Positions 15,270 to 23,755 of a stretch of 52,729 nucleotides of DNA are shown here, in pieces. The stretch is taken from the NCBI GenBank assembly GCA_003248755.1, contig QFQW01000021.1:1-52729 (forward strand). The letters are read 5' to 3'. The notes below the pieces were generated by a model that was not told the origin of the DNA, made no database searches, and saw nothing but the letters and a program-made list of their open reading frames with translations. The position numbers and the translations under genes are program-made. How positions within the stretch are numbered: position 1 is the first letter of the stretch; each line of letters begins with the position of its first letter. Source of the stretch: Chryseobacterium sp. GTDB taxonomy: Bacteria; Bacteroidota; Bacteroidia; Flavobacteriales; Weeksellaceae.

Positions 15270-17762
15270 ATGAAACAAGTTTTATTCTTTATAAGCCTTC
15301 TGTTTTTAGTTTCTTTTACAAATGCTCAGCTACCGGGGACGGTAGATGTTACATTTAATCCAAATGATAAAGGATTTGGTTTCGGTGACGGTTCTAATGA
15401 TTATGTTAAGGATATTCTGATTCAATCAGAAGGTAAAGTTATTATTGGAGGAGATTTTACAACTTACAATACCAATACTGCAAAATCTTTAGCAAGGATA
15501 AATGCGGACGGAAGTTTTGATTCAACATTTAAAATTGGTTCCGGAGCTAACTCTTATGTTGCTTCTTTTATAGCACAGCCAGATGGAAAATTGATTATCT
15601 GTGGAAGTTTTACATCTTTCAATGGGGTTGTAAAAAATAGAATTACCCGCCTTAATTCTGATGGCAGTACAGATGCGACTTTTAATATCGGGAATGGTGC
15701 AGATAATGTTATAGAATGTGTAGCTCTGCAGACCGATGGTAAAATTATAATTGGCGGACAGTTTACAAAATTCAATGATGTTAGCAGAAGGTATATCGCA
15801 AGGCTTAATACAGATGGTTCATTGGATACTACTTTTGATAGTAGTATTGGTTTCAACTCCCATGTTTATTCTATTGCAGTTCAATCTGATGGAAAAATTT
15901 TTGCAGGAGGCAACTTTACAACTTATAACTCCATAACCAAAAATTATATTGTAAAACTCAATTCTGATGCTAGTATTGATGAGTCTTTTATATCATCAGG
16001 CACCAATAATATTGTATATAAAGTTTTGATTTCTAATGAGAAAATATTCTTGGGAGGCAAATTCACCAAGTATAACAATATCACCAAAAACGGAATTGTA
16101 AAACTAAATGATGATGCAACAATAGATGAAACATTTTTAACAGGTTCCGGGGCGAATAATATTGTAAGAAATATCTTGGTGCTGAATGATAATAAAATAA
16201 TGTTAGCAGGAGATTTTACGGCTTATTCAGGAGTTCCGAGAAATTATATTACCAAAATTAATGAAAATGGGTCTCTAGATACAAGTTTTACTCCGGGGAA
16301 AGCTTTTGGAAACAGTACAACCAGTTTACAACAACAATCTGACGGCAAATTGTTGATAGGAGGCAGCTTTTTATCTTTTAATAATAATACAAAACATTAT
16401 ATTTCCCGAATTAATCTTGATGGCAGTCTTGATAAAACTTTCAATCCGGGAAACGGTGCAGATAATATTGTAAGAGCTATCGCAGTTCAACTGGATAAAA
16501 AAATGGTAGTTGGAGGATATTTCAATAGCTATAATGATCATACGTCTAATACTATTGCAAGAATAGATTCTGAAGGTAATGTTGATGAGTCTTGGCAAAC
16601 AGGCTCAGGAGCAGATAAGGTTGTGCGGGCTTTAGCTGTACAGGAGGATAGTAAGATTATTGCTGGAGGAGATTTTGAAGATTTTAACGGTATTGCTAAA
16701 TCATATTTCGTAAGATTAAATTCTTTGGGAACTATTGATAATACTTTTGCAATAGGTTATGGTCCTAGTGATCCTGTAAGAGATATTCGGATACAATCAG
16801 ATGGTAAGATTCTGGTTTGTGGAGATTTTTCTGTTTTTAATACCAAAACGGCTAATCATATTCTTAGATTAAATTCAGACGGAACTATCGATACAACTTT
16901 TGCGCCTGTGAGTGGTTCTAATAATGCTATATACTCTATGAAGTTGCAGTCTGATGGTAAGATTATAATCGTTGGAACGTTTACAACCTATGATGGCGTT
17001 TCTCGAAATAGAATTGCAAGGCTTAATCCAAATGGCACACTTGATACAACTTTTGCAGTTGGAACTGGTGCTAATAATACAGTCAGTAGTTTAGCAATCC
17101 AAACTGATGGTAAAATTATTTTTGGCGGAAACTTTACTACTTATAACGGAGCAGTTTCTACTAGGATTGTCAGAGTTAATTCAACAGGAAGCAGAGATAC
17201 TTCGTTTGTTTCTGGTGTTGGAGCCAATGCTTCTGTGGAAAGTCTTTTGTTGCAAGAAAATGGAAAAGTTTTAATTGCGGGAAGTTTTACCAAGTACAAT
17301 AATATAACCAGTAATTATATTGCAAGATTGTCTTCTACAGGTGCTTTTGATACAACCTTTAATAATTCCGGAACAGCTGCTAACAAGGCAATTTATAAAT
17401 TGGTATCACAAGATAATAAGTATATTGCGATTGGTGATTTTACATCCTATAATGGATTCGGGAGAAACAGGATAACAAGAATTTTTGGTGGAGAAGAAGA
17501 ACATTTGAATTCTGCAAATTTTAATAGTAATTCTAAAACTAAAATCTATCCCAATCCAACTTCTGACAAATTATTTATTTCATCTTCATTAGATTTAGTG
17601 AGATATGAAGTTTATGATTTTGCAGGACAAAAACTACTAGACAAGTTCTTTGATAGTCAAAGCAAAACGGCAGATGTCAGCCACCTTAAAAAAGGAGTTT
17701 ATATTTTGAAATTAATTGATAATAATCAAAAAGCTCTAAGTTCAAAATTCATTTTAGAATAA
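15270..17762 (+). CDS. Delta-60 repeat T9SS-exported protein
   Basis: The product has 830 residues. The signal peptide (MKQVLFFISLLFLVSFTNAQ) is followed by about 14 tandem units of roughly 54 residues. Each carries a motif like GSLDTTF followed by GxG, then QxDGKIIIGGxFTxYN, then RLNxDG; these match the Delta-60 repeat family and should form a beta-propeller-like or solenoid structure. The last ~70 residues form a type A T9SS sorting domain starting KIYPNPTSDKL. The protein is probably surface-displayed or released. Its role is unknown; adhesion or carbohydrate binding are guesses. The gene is divergent from recA. Confidence 0.9.
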   Translation: MKQVLFFISLLFLVSFTNAQLPGTVDVTFNPNDKGFGFGDGSNDYVKDILIQSEGKVIIGGDFTTYNTNTAKSLARINADGSFDSTFKIGSGANSYVASFIAQPDGKLIICGSFTSFNGVVKNRITRLNSDGSTDATFNIGNGADNVIECVALQTDGKIIIGGQFTKFNDVSRRYIARLNTDGSLDTTFDSSIGFNSHVYSIAVQSDGKIFAGGNFTTYNSITKNYIVKLNSDASIDESFISSGTNNIVYKVLISNEKIFLGGKFTKYNNITKNGIVKLNDDATIDETFLTGSGANNIVRNILVLNDNKIMLAGDFTAYSGVPRNYITKINENGSLDTSFTPGKAFGNSTTSLQQQSDGKLLIGGSFLSFNNNTKHYISRINLDGSLDKTFNPGNGADNIVRAIAVQLDKKMVVGGYFNSYNDHTSNTIARIDSEGNVDESWQTGSGADKVVRALAVQEDSKIIAGGDFEDFNGIAKSYFVRLNSLGTIDNTFAIGYGPSDPVRDIRIQSDGKILVCGDFSVFNTKTANHILRLNSDGTIDTTFAPVSGSNNAIYSMKLQSDGKIIIVGTFTTYDGVSRNRIARLNPNGTLDTTFAVGTGANNTVSSLAIQTDGKIIFGGNFTTYNGAVSTRIVRVNSTGSRDTSFVSGVGANASVESLLLQENGKVLIAGSFTKYNNITSNYIARLSSTGAFDTTFNNSGTAANKAIYKLVSQDNKYIAIGDFTSYNGFGRNRITRIFGGEEEHLNSANFNSNSKTKIYPNPTSDKLFISSSLDLVRYEVYDFAGQKLLDKFFDSQSKTADVSHLKKGVYILKLIDNNQKALSSKFILE

Positions 17763-17800
17763 TTTTTATTAAATTAATTTTAATTCAAGCTAATAAAAAA

Positions 17801-17827
17801 ACCTCAGAAATATTTCTGAGGTTTTTA
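17801..17827. terminator. Bidirectional terminator between the Delta-60 gene and gapA
   Basis: ACCTCAGAAA (17801-17810) pairs with TTTCTGAGGT (17813-17822), with an A tract before and a T tract after. It serves both convergent genes. Confidence 0.88.
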
Positions 17828-17847
17828 TGTTTTAATAACTTCTCTAA

Positions 17848-18852
17848 TTACAAAGAAGCTGAGTGTACAAGCATATCTGCCAATTTGTTGGAATAACCCC
17901 ACTCGTTATCGTACCAAGATACCAATTTAACGAAAGTTGGATTCAACATAATTCCAGCCTCTTTATCGAAGATAGAAGTTCTTGCATCGCTTACAAAATC
18001 CTGAGAAACCACAGCATCTTCTGTGTAACCAAGAATTCCTTTCAATTCACCTTCAGATGCAGCTTTGATAGCAGCACAGATTTCTTCGTAAGAAGTTGGT
18101 TTGTCTAATTTTACAGTTAAGTCAACTACAGAAACGTCAGCAGTTGGAACTCTGAAAGACATACCGGTCAATTTCCCGTTAAGAGAAGGGATTACTTTTC
18201 CTACTGCTTTTGCAGCACCTGTAGAAGAAGGGATGATGTTGTTAAGTGCAGATCTACCACCTCTCCAGTCTTTTGCAGATGGTCCATCTACAGTTTTCTG
18301 AGTTGCGGTAGTTGCGTGTACAGTTGTCATAAGACCTTCGGCAATACCAAAGTTATCGTGGATAACTTTTGCTAATGGCGCAAGACAGTTTGTTGTACAA
18401 GATGCATTTGAGAAAATTTTGATATCGTCAGTCAGTTCTTTGTGGTTTACACCCATTACGAACATTGGCGTATCATCTTTTGAAGGCGCAGAAAGAATCA
18501 CTTTCTTAGCACCAGCGTTGATGTGAGCCTGAGCTGAATCTTTTGAAAGGAATAATCCCGTAGATTCTACGATATATTCTGCTCCAACTTCATTCCATTT
18601 TAGGTTATTAGGATCTTTCTCAGCAGTTACACGGATTGTTTTTCCGTTTACGACAAGGTTGTTTCCCTGTACTGATACTTCTCCTTTGAACGCCCCGTGA
18701 ACCGAATCGTATTTTAGCATATAAGCCATGTATTCAGCATCGATAAGGTCATTGATACCTACAACTTCGATGTTTGATCTTTCAGTCATTGCTCTGAATA
18801 CTAAACGTCCGATTCTCCCGAATCCGTTGATTCCTACTTTAATTGTTGACAT
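17848..18852 (-). CDS. gapA: Glyceraldehyde-3-phosphate dehydrogenase
   Basis: The product has 334 residues, full length. The NAD-binding fold begins VGINGFGRIGR and the catalytic Cys152 lies in SNASCTTNCLAPL. It oxidises glyceraldehyde-3-phosphate to 1,3-bisphosphoglycerate in glycolysis and runs in reverse in gluconeogenesis. An acidic residue follows the first nucleotide-binding strand (GINDL), which favours NAD over NADP. It lies 50 bp downstream of pfkA on the same strand, and I see no -7 consensus in the gap, so a pfkA-gapA operon is likely. Confidence 0.97.
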   Translation of the reverse strand: MSTIKVGINGFGRIGRLVFRAMTERSNIEVVGINDLIDAEYMAYMLKYDSVHGAFKGEVSVQGNNLVVNGKTIRVTAEKDPNNLKWNEVGAEYIVESTGLFLSKDSAQAHINAGAKKVILSAPSKDDTPMFVMGVNHKELTDDIKIFSNASCTTNCLAPLAKVIHDNFGIAEGLMTTVHATTATQKTVDGPSAKDWRGGRSALNNIIPSSTGAAKAVGKVIPSLNGKLTGMSFRVPTADVSVVDLTVKLDKPTSYEEICAAIKAASEGELKGILGYTEDAVVSQDFVSDARTSIFDKEAGIMLNPTFVKLVSWYDNEWGYSNKLADMLVHSASL

Positions 18853-18902
18853 ATTAAATAAAATTAAGGTTTTGTTTTGATATTTATTTTTTATTGAAAT
18901 AA

Positions 18903-19889
18903 TTACATTGCCAAGATCTCAGCGATCTGAAGCAGGTCTTTATCTATTTCGTTATGTTTTTTGATAGCTTCTTCTATCGGTGTATATGTGATTTTATTTG
19001 ACTGCATTCCAACCATCACTTTGTTTTTGCCCTCCATAAGTCCGATAACAGCTCCATATCCAAGGTGGCTTGCCAAAACTCTGTCTGCACAGCTTGGAGA
19101 GCCTCCTCTTTGGATGTGCCCAAGAATCGTTACTCTGATATCATAATTAGGGAATTTTTCTTTTGTAGCTTTTGCAAGGTCATAAATATTTCCTAGTTCT
19201 TCGCCTTCTGCAACTACGACGATACTTGATGATTTTCCAACTTTTTCAGCTGTAGTGAAGGTGTCAAAAAGGTCATCAAGACTATCTTTTCTTTCCGGAA
19301 TCAGGATGTCAAGAGCCCCTGTTGCAATTCCACTATTCAGTGCAATGAAACCAGCATCTCTTCCCATCACTTCTACAAAGAAAACACGGTTGTGAGAGGT
19401 TGCTGTATCACGTATTTTATCGATGGCATCCATTGCTGTGTTAAGTGCTGTGTCATAACCAATGGTTTTGTCAGTGCCAAAAATATCATTGTCTATAGTT
19501 CCTGGAACACCAATAACTTTGATTCCAAACTCTTCATTGAAGACTTTTGCACCGGTAAAACTTCCGTCCCCACCAATACACACCAAAGCATCAATACCTA
19601 ATTTCTGGCATTGTTCGAAAGCTTTTTTTCTCCCTTCCGGAGTCATGAATTCTTTGGATCTGGCAGACTTCAGAATAGTTCCACCTTGATTGATTATATT
19701 TTTCACGGAACGAGGTCCCATTTTTATCACATCACCAGCAATTAGCCCATTGTATCCTTCTCTGATCCCATAGCACTCTATATTGTAGTGATTTGCTGTT
19801 CTTACAACTGCTCTAAGTGCGGCGTTCATTCCAGGCGCATCGCCTCCGGAAGTCAGAACCGCAATAGATTTAATGTTGTTTTCTGACAT
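18903..19889 (-). CDS. pfkA: ATP-dependent 6-phosphofructokinase
   Basis: The product has 328 residues. The N-terminus AVLTSGGDAPGMNA and the ATP-binding GGDGS (106-110) are standard for family A PFK, as is the catalytic loop GTIDNDIFGTDKTIGYDTA. Gly at the position following GGD in GGDGS favours ATP rather than pyrophosphate as donor. It phosphorylates fructose-6-phosphate, the committed glycolytic step. It heads the pfkA-gapA unit and is divergent from mdh. Confidence 0.97.
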   Translation of the reverse strand: MSENNIKSIAVLTSGGDAPGMNAALRAVVRTANHYNIECYGIREGYNGLIAGDVIKMGPRSVKNIINQGGTILKSARSKEFMTPEGRKKAFEQCQKLGIDALVCIGGDGSFTGAKVFNEEFGIKVIGVPGTIDNDIFGTDKTIGYDTALNTAMDAIDKIRDTATSHNRVFFVEVMGRDAGFIALNSGIATGALDILIPERKDSLDDLFDTFTTAEKVGKSSSIVVVAEGEELGNIYDLAKATKEKFPNYDIRVTILGHIQRGGSPSCADRVLASHLGYGAVIGLMEGKNKVMVGMQSNKITYTPIEEAIKKHNEIDKDLLQIAEILAM

Positions 19890-19909
19890 ATTTTTAATTT
19901 TTTTCTAAG

Positions 19910-19917
19910 CAAATTTA
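19910..19917 (-). promoter_or_regulatory. -7 promoter box TAAATTTG for pfkA-gapA
   Basis: It is an exact TAnnTTTG match on the minus strand, 20 bp before the pfkA ATG. Confidence 0.55.
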
Positions 19918-19992
19918 CGAAATATCAATCACATTTTAGACCTTGTTTTAGTAATATGGGATAAATTATATCATATGGTAATAGAGAAGAGT

Positions 19993-20004
19993 TATTTGCA
20001 AATA
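19993..20004. other. 12-bp perfect palindrome in the pfkA/mdh divergent region
   Basis: TATTTGCAAATA reads the same on both strands and lies between the two divergent promoters. It could be an operator, but AT-rich palindromes of this size can arise by chance. Confidence 0.25.
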
Positions 20005-20050
20005 TGACAAATGTCTGATTTAATTTTTTTTCGGATTTTACAAGATTTAT

Positions 20051-20058
20051 TATATTTA
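20051..20058 (+). promoter_or_regulatory. Near-consensus -7 box TATATTTA for mdh
   Basis: It differs from TAnnTTTG only in the last base and lies 41 bp before the mdh ATG. Confidence 0.35.
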
Positions 20059-20099
20059 CAAACAATACAATATAAAAATTTTAAACTGATAAATATATT

Positions 20100-21026
20100 A
20101 TGAAAGTAACTGTAGTAGGAGCCGGAGCTGTTGGTGCTTCTTGTGCTGAATATATTGCGATGAAAAATTTCGCATCTGAAGTGGTTTTGGTTGACATCAA
20201 GGAAGGTTTTGCCGAAGGTAAAGCAATGGACCTGATGCAGACAGCTTCTCTTAATGGTTTTGATACAAAGATTACCGGAACTACAGGAGATTATAGTAAA
20301 ACTGCTGGTTCTCACGTTGCTGTCATTACTTCCGGAATTCCTAGAAAACCAGGAATGACAAGAGAGGAATTAATTGGCATCAATGCCGGAATCGTAAAAG
20401 ATGTAACAGCAAATCTTGTTAAAAATTCTCCGAATGTAATCATCATCGTTGTTTCTAACCCGATGGATACAATGGCATATCTGGTTCACAAAACATCTGG
20501 CCTTCCAAAAGAAAGAATCATCGGAATGGGAGGAGCACTGGATTCAGCAAGGTTCAAATACAGATTGGCTGAAGCTTTGGGAGCACCAATTTCGGATGTT
20601 GACGGAATGGTAATCGCAGCACACTCCGATACGGGAATGTTACCACTTTATAGCAAAGCAACCAGAAATGGAGTGCCAGTTTCAGAATTTTTGAATGATG
20701 ATAAAAAAGCTTACGTTATCGAAGAAACTAAAGTTGGAGGAGCTACGTTAACAAAATTATTAGGAACTTCGGCTTGGTATGCGCCGGGAGCAGCCGTTTC
20801 TGTAATGGTTCAAGCGATTGCTTGTGACCAGAAAAAAATGATTCCTTGTTCTTTGATGTTAGACGGAGAATATGGGGAAAGTGATATTTGTCTTGGAGTG
20901 CCTGCCATTATCGGAAAAAATGGTGTTGAGAAAATTGTAGATATTTCTTTGACCGATGAGGAAAAAGCAAAATTTGCTGAAGCTGCAAAAGCAGTGAGAG
21001 ATGTGAACGGAGATCTTAAGTTTTAA
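20100..21026 (+). CDS. mdh: Malate dehydrogenase (NAD-dependent)
   Basis: The product has 308 residues. The dinucleotide site VVGAGAVGASCAEY is followed by an Asp at the end of the second strand (VVLVDIKEG), which indicates NAD. The substrate-binding loop contains GIPRKPGMTREEL. The catalytic His lies in IAAHSDTGMLPL, an unusual form of the family's GGHGD-type motif but with the His-x-Asp order kept. It interconverts malate and oxaloacetate in the TCA cycle. It is monocistronic, with its own terminator. Confidence 0.95.
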   Translation: MKVTVVGAGAVGASCAEYIAMKNFASEVVLVDIKEGFAEGKAMDLMQTASLNGFDTKITGTTGDYSKTAGSHVAVITSGIPRKPGMTREELIGINAGIVKDVTANLVKNSPNVIIIVVSNPMDTMAYLVHKTSGLPKERIIGMGGALDSARFKYRLAEALGAPISDVDGMVIAAHSDTGMLPLYSKATRNGVPVSEFLNDDKKAYVIEETKVGGATLTKLLGTSAWYAPGAAVSVMVQAIACDQKKMIPCSLMLDGEYGESDICLGVPAIIGKNGVEKIVDISLTDEEKAKFAEAAKAVRDVNGDLKF

Positions 21027-21049
21027 TTTAAGCTTTGAATATAAATCGG

Positions 21050-21074
21050 AACGCGCTGTGAAGCGCGTTTTTTT
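21050..21074 (+). terminator. Intrinsic terminator after mdh
   Basis: AACGCGCT (21050-21057), a GTGA loop, AGCGCGTT (21062-21069), then a T run. Confidence 0.9.
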
Positions 21075-21159
21075 ATGTATTGAATTAATAAAATTGTAAT
21101 AAATGGTAATTTGTATTGCATAGTTCTAAAGATATTATTAATTTTATAAAAAAATAGTT

Positions 21160-21987
21160 ATGAAGGCAATCAATTTTTTATTACTGTTATTATTCTTACA
21201 GGTAGAAGCACAGACTCATAGATTTATTTATAAAGTGGACGTCAAGAAAGATTCAACAGAAAATATCATAACAAGTGATTATTTTCATTTGGATATCAAT
21301 CCGGATATGGTCTTATATTATGGTAGAGATTTTTTTATTTCAGATTCTATAAAAAATCTCAATCTTCCCAATGGCTTTCCTGCTCCTAAACTTAATGACT
21401 TTTTTGTTCATAACTTGAATAGTAAAGTTTATGATGGATATGAATTCCTTGGTTGGGATATTATAAAACGGGACTCTGAGCCTATGCAGGTTTGGAAACT
21501 GTTGCCCGATAATAAAGTATTTCAAAACTATGTTCTCCAGAAAGCAACGACAACATTTGGTGGTAGAAACTGGATAGCTTGGTTTACCAATGGAATTCCC
21601 TTTCAGGAAGGACCTCACAAATTCCACGGCTTGCCAGGTTTAATTGTAGAATTATCAGATGACGGGAATAATTTCAGTTTCAAATTAGTAAAATCTGAAA
21701 ATTATATTACTACAAATGAAATTACTCTATTAAAAAGAATGTTCAAAAAAAACCTTTACCTGGATGACGAAAGGTATAAAAAGTATAAACTTGCCCATTA
21801 TGAAGATCCATTTGCCTACTTGAAGAATGGAAGAGTAGACTGGTCTCAGACAGAGGAAATTCTCCTGGATAATGGATCTAAGCTGACAAAAGAAAATTTA
21901 AGGTCTTCAACCGAGATCCAAAGAAAATTAATTAAGAAATATAATAATCCTGTTGAACTTGATAAGGTAATTAATTATCCAAACTAA
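21160..21987 (+). CDS. GLPGLI family exported protein
   Basis: The product has 275 residues. A signal peptide of about 18 residues (MKAINFLLLLLFLQVEAQ) is followed by the family pattern, including the eponymous HGLPGLIVEL motif at about residue 163 and an upstream WAWF-like NWIAWFTNGIPFQEGPHKF. GLPGLI proteins are exported proteins found mainly in Bacteroidetes, often in multiple copies, with no established function. It follows mdh behind a terminator, and no consensus promoter was found. Confidence 0.88.
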   Translation: MKAINFLLLLLFLQVEAQTHRFIYKVDVKKDSTENIITSDYFHLDINPDMVLYYGRDFFISDSIKNLNLPNGFPAPKLNDFFVHNLNSKVYDGYEFLGWDIIKRDSEPMQVWKLLPDNKVFQNYVLQKATTTFGGRNWIAWFTNGIPFQEGPHKFHGLPGLIVELSDDGNNFSFKLVKSENYITTNEITLLKRMFKKNLYLDDERYKKYKLAHYEDPFAYLKNGRVDWSQTEEILLDNGSKLTKENLRSSTEIQRKLIKKYNNPVELDKVINYPN

Positions 21988-22016
21988 TAAGCAATTTTAA
22001 TACAGTTATTTTATGA

Positions 22017-22925
22017 TTAAAAGCCTTCATTCGTCAATTCCATATTGACCATTGCACCGGTAAGATTACCGCTATGGACTGCGTTGGCAACGGAACGCAT
22101 CACGCAAGAATTATCTCCGCAAGCATAAACTCCTGGAACAGTTGTATTTTGTTTATTATCGATTTTGATATGACCATGTTCTGTGAATTCACAACCCAAT
22201 GAGCCGGGAATATCAGAATGTTGTTTGAAATGAAAGGCACCATACACCGCATCAAAGTTCAATTTTTCGCCATCAGATAAAATCAAACTTTCTATATATC
22301 CATTCTGATGCTGGATTTCATCAATTTCTGTTTCGATGATGTTGATGTTGTTTTGTTTCAGTTTTTGAATTTGTTCTTCAGTAAAATCAGCTTTTCCTCT
22401 GGTTAAAATGGTCAAATCATTGGTCAGATTGTTAACTAAAGATGCAATATGAAAACCACGTTCGCTATTCGCAATGATGCCGGTTTTCTTGGTCCTGAAT
22501 TCATAGCCGTGGCAATAGGGGCAATGGATTAAAGAAATTCCCCAACAATCCCAAAAGCCTTTGATATTGGGAACATCATCTACAATTCCCGTTGCAAAAA
22601 TGAGTTTCCTGGCTTCGAATCTTTCGCCTCGTTTGGTCGTGATTTCAAATCCATGTTCCGTTTTTCTTCCTTCTGTTGCAAGCCCGTCATAAAATTCTAC
22701 AGTATCGTATTTTTTAACTTGCTCTCTTGCAATGGTCGAGATTTCTTTTGGCGTTTTACCATCCTGAGTCAGAAAGTTATGAGAATATGGCGTCTGGATA
22801 TTACAAGGTTTTCCACTATCAATAACCAAAATTTTTCTAAGCGACCTTCCCAAAGACATCGCAGCAGAAAGGCCCGCATAGCTTCCGCCAATTATGATAA
22901 CATCAAATGAATCTTGTTGTTTCAT
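22017..22925 (-). CDS. Thioredoxin-reductase-like FAD/NAD(P) oxidoreductase
   Basis: The product has 302 residues. The FAD-binding GGSYAG is at 13-18, and the redox pair is Cys135-Pro-Tyr-Cys138 in HCPYCHGYE. The C-terminal FAD motif VYACGD is present. The CPYCHGYE form is closer to the low-Mr disulfide oxidoreductase branch that includes gliotoxin-type enzymes than to canonical TrxB (CATC), so a partner other than thioredoxin is possible. No thioredoxin gene is adjacent. An inverted repeat just upstream (22950-22973) may be an operator. Confidence 0.88.
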   Translation of the reverse strand: MKQQDSFDVIIIGGSYAGLSAAMSLGRSLRKILVIDSGKPCNIQTPYSHNFLTQDGKTPKEISTIAREQVKKYDTVEFYDGLATEGRKTEHGFEITTKRGERFEARKLIFATGIVDDVPNIKGFWDCWGISLIHCPYCHGYEFRTKKTGIIANSERGFHIASLVNNLTNDLTILTRGKADFTEEQIQKLKQNNINIIETEIDEIQHQNGYIESLILSDGEKLNFDAVYGAFHFKQHSDIPGSLGCEFTEHGHIKIDNKQNTTVPGVYACGDNSCVMRSVANAVHSGNLTGAMVNMELTNEGF

Positions 22926-22949
22926 GTTTTAAATTTGTCCAAAAGTTCC

Positions 22950-22973
22950 AATTGTCCTGCCAAAACGACAATT
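22950..22973. promoter_or_regulatory. Candidate operator: inverted repeat AATTGTC-N10-GACAATT
   Basis: Perfect 7-bp arms lie at 22950-22956 and 22967-22973, 25-48 bp upstream of the oxidoreductase start codon. The sequence TTGTCC occurs again at 22935-22940. The position fits a promoter-bound regulator, but no regulator gene is next to it. Confidence 0.35.
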
Positions 22974-23067
22974 TGTAATTTAAGTTTTGATTAATTCTTC
23001 TTTTTGTTTTTTCTTATATAGAATCTGCAAGATTTGCGAAATCAGCGAGAATCAAAATATAATAATA

Positions 23068-23643
23068 TTAATCATTCATACCTTTTCCATCCAGGATATT
23101 GGGGATAGATTTTTCGATTCTGGATTCCCTGGTTTTGGATTGTTTTGGTGCAGAAAAGTGAAAGAGATAAGCGCGTTGTCTTCCCGGAGTTAAAGATTCA
23201 AAAGCTGATTTCAGCTCACGATTTTCATCAAGTTTGATTTGAAATTCTTCAGGAATTGGCGTTGCTTCTTTTTTGATTTGTACTTTTTCGCCACGTTCTT
23301 CGATTTCAATGGCTTCGAAAATATAATCCTTGATAATTGATTTTTTGTCCAAAATATCCTGAACATTCTCAAATCGCATTTGTCTTCCGACTTGCGTATT
23401 TTCTCCCATTTTTACAAGAAGGTGTTTGGAATCTTTCATAATTCCACCTTTGAAAAACAAAAGTGCAAAATATTCTTTGAAGCCTTGGATAATCACAATA
23501 TTCTTACCTTGAAAAGAATAACACGGTTTTCCCCATTTAAAATCTTCTGTCAACTGACAATCTATAATAATGGTTCTCAATGCATTCATCTCGTCTTTCC
23601 ATTGTTTGGACTGATTGATATGCTCATCAACTTTTGGATTCAT
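23068..23643 (-). CDS. YdeI/OmpD-associated (DUF1801-type) protein
   Basis: The product has 191 residues from the ATG at 23643. The frame extends to a TTG at 23664, but that TTG is the end of the promoter box TAAATTTG. The N-terminal DUF1801-like domain (MNPKVDEHIN to FKWGKPCYSF and ALLFFKGG) is followed by a C-terminal region with SLTPGRQRAYLFHFSAPKQ and RIEKSI, as in YdeI-type proteins. YdeI homologues are linked to stress and peptide resistance in some bacteria; no function is established here. Confidence 0.85.
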   Translation of the reverse strand: MNPKVDEHINQSKQWKDEMNALRTIIIDCQLTEDFKWGKPCYSFQGKNIVIIQGFKEYFALLFFKGGIMKDSKHLLVKMGENTQVGRQMRFENVQDILDKKSIIKDYIFEAIEIEERGEKVQIKKEATPIPEEFQIKLDENRELKSAFESLTPGRQRAYLFHFSAPKQSKTRESRIEKSIPNILDGKGMND

Positions 23644-23661
23644 TGTAAGTTTATATTTTTC

Positions 23662-23669
23662 CAAATTTA
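23662..23669 (-). promoter_or_regulatory. -7 promoter box TAAATTTG for the YdeI-type gene
   Basis: It is an exact TAnnTTTG match on the minus strand, 18 bp before the ATG at 23643. It fixes the start codon choice. Confidence 0.55.
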
Positions 23670-23755
23670 ATTAAAATTCGATTTTGTCCGGAAAAATTGA
23701 TTTTTCGATGTAACAATTATACTACTTCTGTTGTCTTATAAGCAACACAGTAACA

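Noticed and set aside
15270..17762. CRISPR array or satellite DNA suspected from the regular repeats
   Set aside because: The repeats are at protein level (~54 codons, divergent DNA) within one open frame.
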